From an uncultured Synergistales bacterium (GTDB lineage: Bacteria > Synergistota > Synergistia > Synergistales > Aminobacteriaceae), in NCBI GenBank assembly GCA_905233335.1, contig CAJOED010000129.1, forward strand, positions 1 through 8,265: a stretch of 8,265 bases of DNA, written 5' to 3'. Positions 7,143 through 8,265 of the stretch are shown in pieces (the stretch's first letter is position 1; each line of letters begins with the position of its first letter). Under the pieces are notes generated by a model, which saw only the letters and a program-made list of their open reading frames with translations, was not told the origin of the DNA and searched no databases. Made by a program: the position numbers and the translations under genes.

Positions 7143-7246
7143 TTAGTCCTCCTTATGATTACATTGCCGGGTATTGATGATATGCTTCAATGCGCAATAC
7201 ACATCAACGCGATAATAATTACTCCCTAAAGAATATCCGTTATCAT
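7143..7246 (-). pseudogene. Decayed tandem duplicate of the Cys-rich miniprotein
   Basis: On the minus strand the first frame reads MITDIL, a stop (TAG), then GVIIIALM, matching MADIFFGAVIIALM of the intact neighbour. After that ATG two extra bases (TG) shift the frame, and the match resumes as YCALKHIINTRQCNH against YCVLKYIGNTRHCSH, ending at TAA (7143-7145). The copy therefore carries a nonsense codon and a frameshift, and it lacks the last three Cys. Its end overlaps the Shine-Dalgarno of the intact gene. AGGTGA (7253-7258) remains as a possible old ribosome site six bases from the ATG. It looks like a tandem duplication in which the promoter-proximal copy died. Confidence 0.65.
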
Positions 7247-7283
7247 TTTATATCACCTACGCAGAAAAAATAACACGCTAAAG

Positions 7284-7313
7284 ATTTTATGAAAGCCGCC
7301 GAAAATTATTCAA
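7284..7313 (-). promoter_or_regulatory. Candidate promoter for miniprotein-rplI-dnaB
   Basis: Minus strand: TTGAAT (7313-7308), an 18-base spacer, then TAAAAT (7289-7284). The -35 matches consensus at four of six and the -10 at five of six. Transcription would start near 7277 and read through the dead copy, the miniprotein, rplI and dnaB. Its -35 lies 31 bases from the -35 of the opposite promoter, so the two share a divergent control region (7247-7344) with no other gene. Confidence 0.42.
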
Positions 7314-7344
7314 AATACCGGCAATCAATTTTTCACGAAAGGAC

Positions 7345-7373
7345 TTGACATGAGCAATGTTAATCAGTAAAAT
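7345..7373 (+). promoter_or_regulatory. Near-consensus sigma-70 promoter of the LRR gene
   Basis: A perfect TTGACA (7345-7350), an ideal 17-base spacer, then TAAAAT (7368-7373). Transcription should start near 7380. The last two bases of the -10 are the first two bases of the heptamer array, so array units fill the discriminator, the start site and the initial transcribed region. The predicted leader to the ATG at 7563 is about 180 bases. Confidence 0.72.
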
Positions 7374-7418
7374 CGGTTATCGGTTATCGGTTATCGGTTA
7401 TCGGTTATCGGTTATCGG
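7372..7418 (+). repeat. Tandem heptamer array (ATCGGTT)6 plus ATCGG
   Basis: Six perfect copies of ATCGGTT run from 7372 to 7413, followed by a partial copy (7414-7418), 47 bases in all with no interruption. There are no spacers, so it is not CRISPR. It begins inside the -10 box of the promoter and covers roughly -8 to +38 of the predicted transcript. Perfect short tandem repeats of this kind change copy number by slipped-strand replication. Confidence 0.95.
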
Positions 7419-7484
7419 CTCTGTCTGTCAAAAAAATAATATCCCACTAGCACAAAAATATATCACACATTCACAAAGGAAATT

Positions 7485-7530
7485 ACGCCCCGTTTGTTTT
7501 TGCTGTTCTGTCAGCAGGCGAGCGGGGTGT
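7485..7530 (+). promoter_or_regulatory. Branched hairpin in the leader of the LRR gene
   Basis: Outer arms ACGCCCCG (7485-7492) and CGGGGTGT (7523-7530) pair over 8 bp with one wobble. Inside, TGCTG (7501-7505) and CAGCA (7512-7516) make a 5-bp hairpin with a 6-base loop. TATTTTG follows the outer stem, so it might act as a weak attenuator or as a transcript-stabilising structure. It matches no riboswitch class that I recognise. The rest of 7419-7562 is A/T-rich leader ending in the ribosome site. Confidence 0.4.
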
Positions 7531-7562
7531 TATTTTGTATTCTTATGGGAGGTAGAGCAGCA

Positions 7563-8265
7563 ATGAGGAAGTTATTTTTGTTGTGTGCGCTGTTACTGCT
7601 GTTATGTTCTGCGGGAGATATGGCGCGGGCTGATGTAGTTATCGATAACGTTTTCGACAACTCCATTTTCCGAAACTACATCAAGTATCATTTCGACACG
7701 GACAAAGACGGCCTGCTTAGTGATACGGAAATATCTGCGGCAGTGTCGGTTGATCTTAGCACTTGGCCAAGCGTCGAGAGCATAAGCACACTGAACGGCA
7801 TACAGTATCTTACGTCATTGAGGAGCCTCACGACGGGAGCAACGAACTTAACGAGGCTCGACATGACCAGCAACACCGAGCTTGTATCACTTGACATTAG
7901 CGCAAACAAAAAGATTTTTGACACCGTGAATTTGAGCGGGACAAAAATCAGGATGTTGTATAATACCTCTTCATGTCGTATAGAATATCTTGATGTAAGA
8001 AACTGTACAGCGTTAAAGTATATTGAGGTATGGATTAGTTATATCAATACTGGCGGGACTATTAACGCAAGCGGTTGTACAGCTCTAGAAACGATTGAAG
8101 GTAGTTTATTTCTTTCTTCACTTGACATAAGCGGGTGTACAGCACTTGAGCATATAAATTGCAGTTCGTATTTCCGTGTCCTTGATTTGAGCCACTGTGC
8201 TTCTCTCAAACTGCTCAATGTTAATGGCATATCGCCATATTACAGCAAACTCAAAGCCTTACGAC
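7563..8265 (+). CDS. Secreted EF-hand / leucine-rich repeat protein, N-terminal part (runs off the window)
   Basis: The frame stays open from ATG 7563 to the window end: 234 codons, 3' partial. GGGAGGT (7547-7553) lies 9 bases upstream. Residues 1-23 form a signal peptide (MRKLFLLC, a Leu run, cleavage site ARA-D after A23), so the protein is exported. An EF-hand-type calcium loop follows, DTDKDGLLSDTE (45-56), with ligands D45, D47, D49, S53 and E56, preceded by an FRNYIKYHF helix. From about residue 75 come leucine-rich repeats of about 20-24 residues: TRLDMTSNTELVSLDIS, then units carrying NCTAL (C148), GCTAL (C172), GCTAL (C192) and HCASL (C212). Some calcium-loop LRR proteins of gut anaerobes have this plan and act outside the cell in binding, but the ligand here is unknown. 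Base composition turns more A/T-rich after about 7940. Control is probably from the promoter and heptamer array upstream. Confidence 0.85.
   Translation, partial: MRKLFLLCALLLLLCSAGDMARADVVIDNVFDNSIFRNYIKYHFDTDKDGLLSDTEISAAVSVDLSTWPSVESISTLNGIQYLTSLRSLTTGATNLTRLDMTSNTELVSLDISANKKIFDTVNLSGTKIRMLYNTSSCRIEYLDVRNCTALKYIEVWISYINTGGTINASGCTALETIEGSLFLSSLDISGCTALEHINCSSYFRVLDLSHCASLKLLNVNGISPYYSKLKALR

Noticed and set aside
7372..7418. CRISPR or telomere-like array
   Set aside because: The units are 7 bases with no spacers, there are no cas genes, and the unit does not match a telomere motif.
7357..7566. 69-residue plus-strand frame reading IGYRLSV repeats through the heptamer array
   Set aside because: No ribosome site precedes it, its ATG lies upstream of the predicted transcription start, and the repeated peptide is only the 21-base period of a 7-base repeat read in codons.

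Overview
The window looks like chromosomal DNA of an anaerobic, probably gut- or rumen-associated bacterium. The gene families (a multi-TM hybrid histidine kinase, a MacB-type permease without an ATPase, secreted EF-hand/leucine-rich repeat proteins, an rplI-dnaB pair, GGTTATC-type heptamer arrays) fit Synergistota or Bacillota. This is an impression from family resemblance, and the sequence alone does not settle the taxon. No rRNA, tRNA, CRISPR array, transposase or prophage gene is visible.

Left part (1-3871): a membrane-bound hybrid histidine kinase (+) converges on a two-TM protein with a bacterial PH-like domain (-), with a terminator between them. The PH-like gene is divergent from a MacB-family ABC permease (+). 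Their shared 150-bp spacer carries two back-to-back TATAAT boxes. No ATPase or membrane-fusion partner for the permease is in the window.

Middle (3939-5167): a broken remnant of an MmeI-type (type IIL) restriction-modification protein. The nuclease and methyltransferase parts are missing, an unrelated-looking 63-residue N-terminus sits in their place, and a frameshift splits the target-recognition region. It converges on the replication/translation pair rplI-dnaB (-), whose genes overlap by ATGA.

Right part (6976-8265): upstream of rplI, in the same direction, lies a 42-residue membrane miniprotein with a Cys/His-rich tail. Directly before it is a decayed tandem copy of the same gene. A divergent control region follows. 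On the plus strand a near-consensus sigma-70 promoter (TTGACA-N17-TAAAAT) runs straight into an array of almost seven ATCGGTT heptamers, then a leader with a branched hairpin, then a secreted EF-hand/leucine-rich repeat protein that continues past the window end.

The most interesting signals are the heptamer array that begins inside a -10 box, which may be a copy-number switch for a surface or secreted protein, and the overlooked Cys-rich miniprotein with its dead duplicate. The chimeric restriction-modification remnant comes next. I see no complete new multi-gene system.
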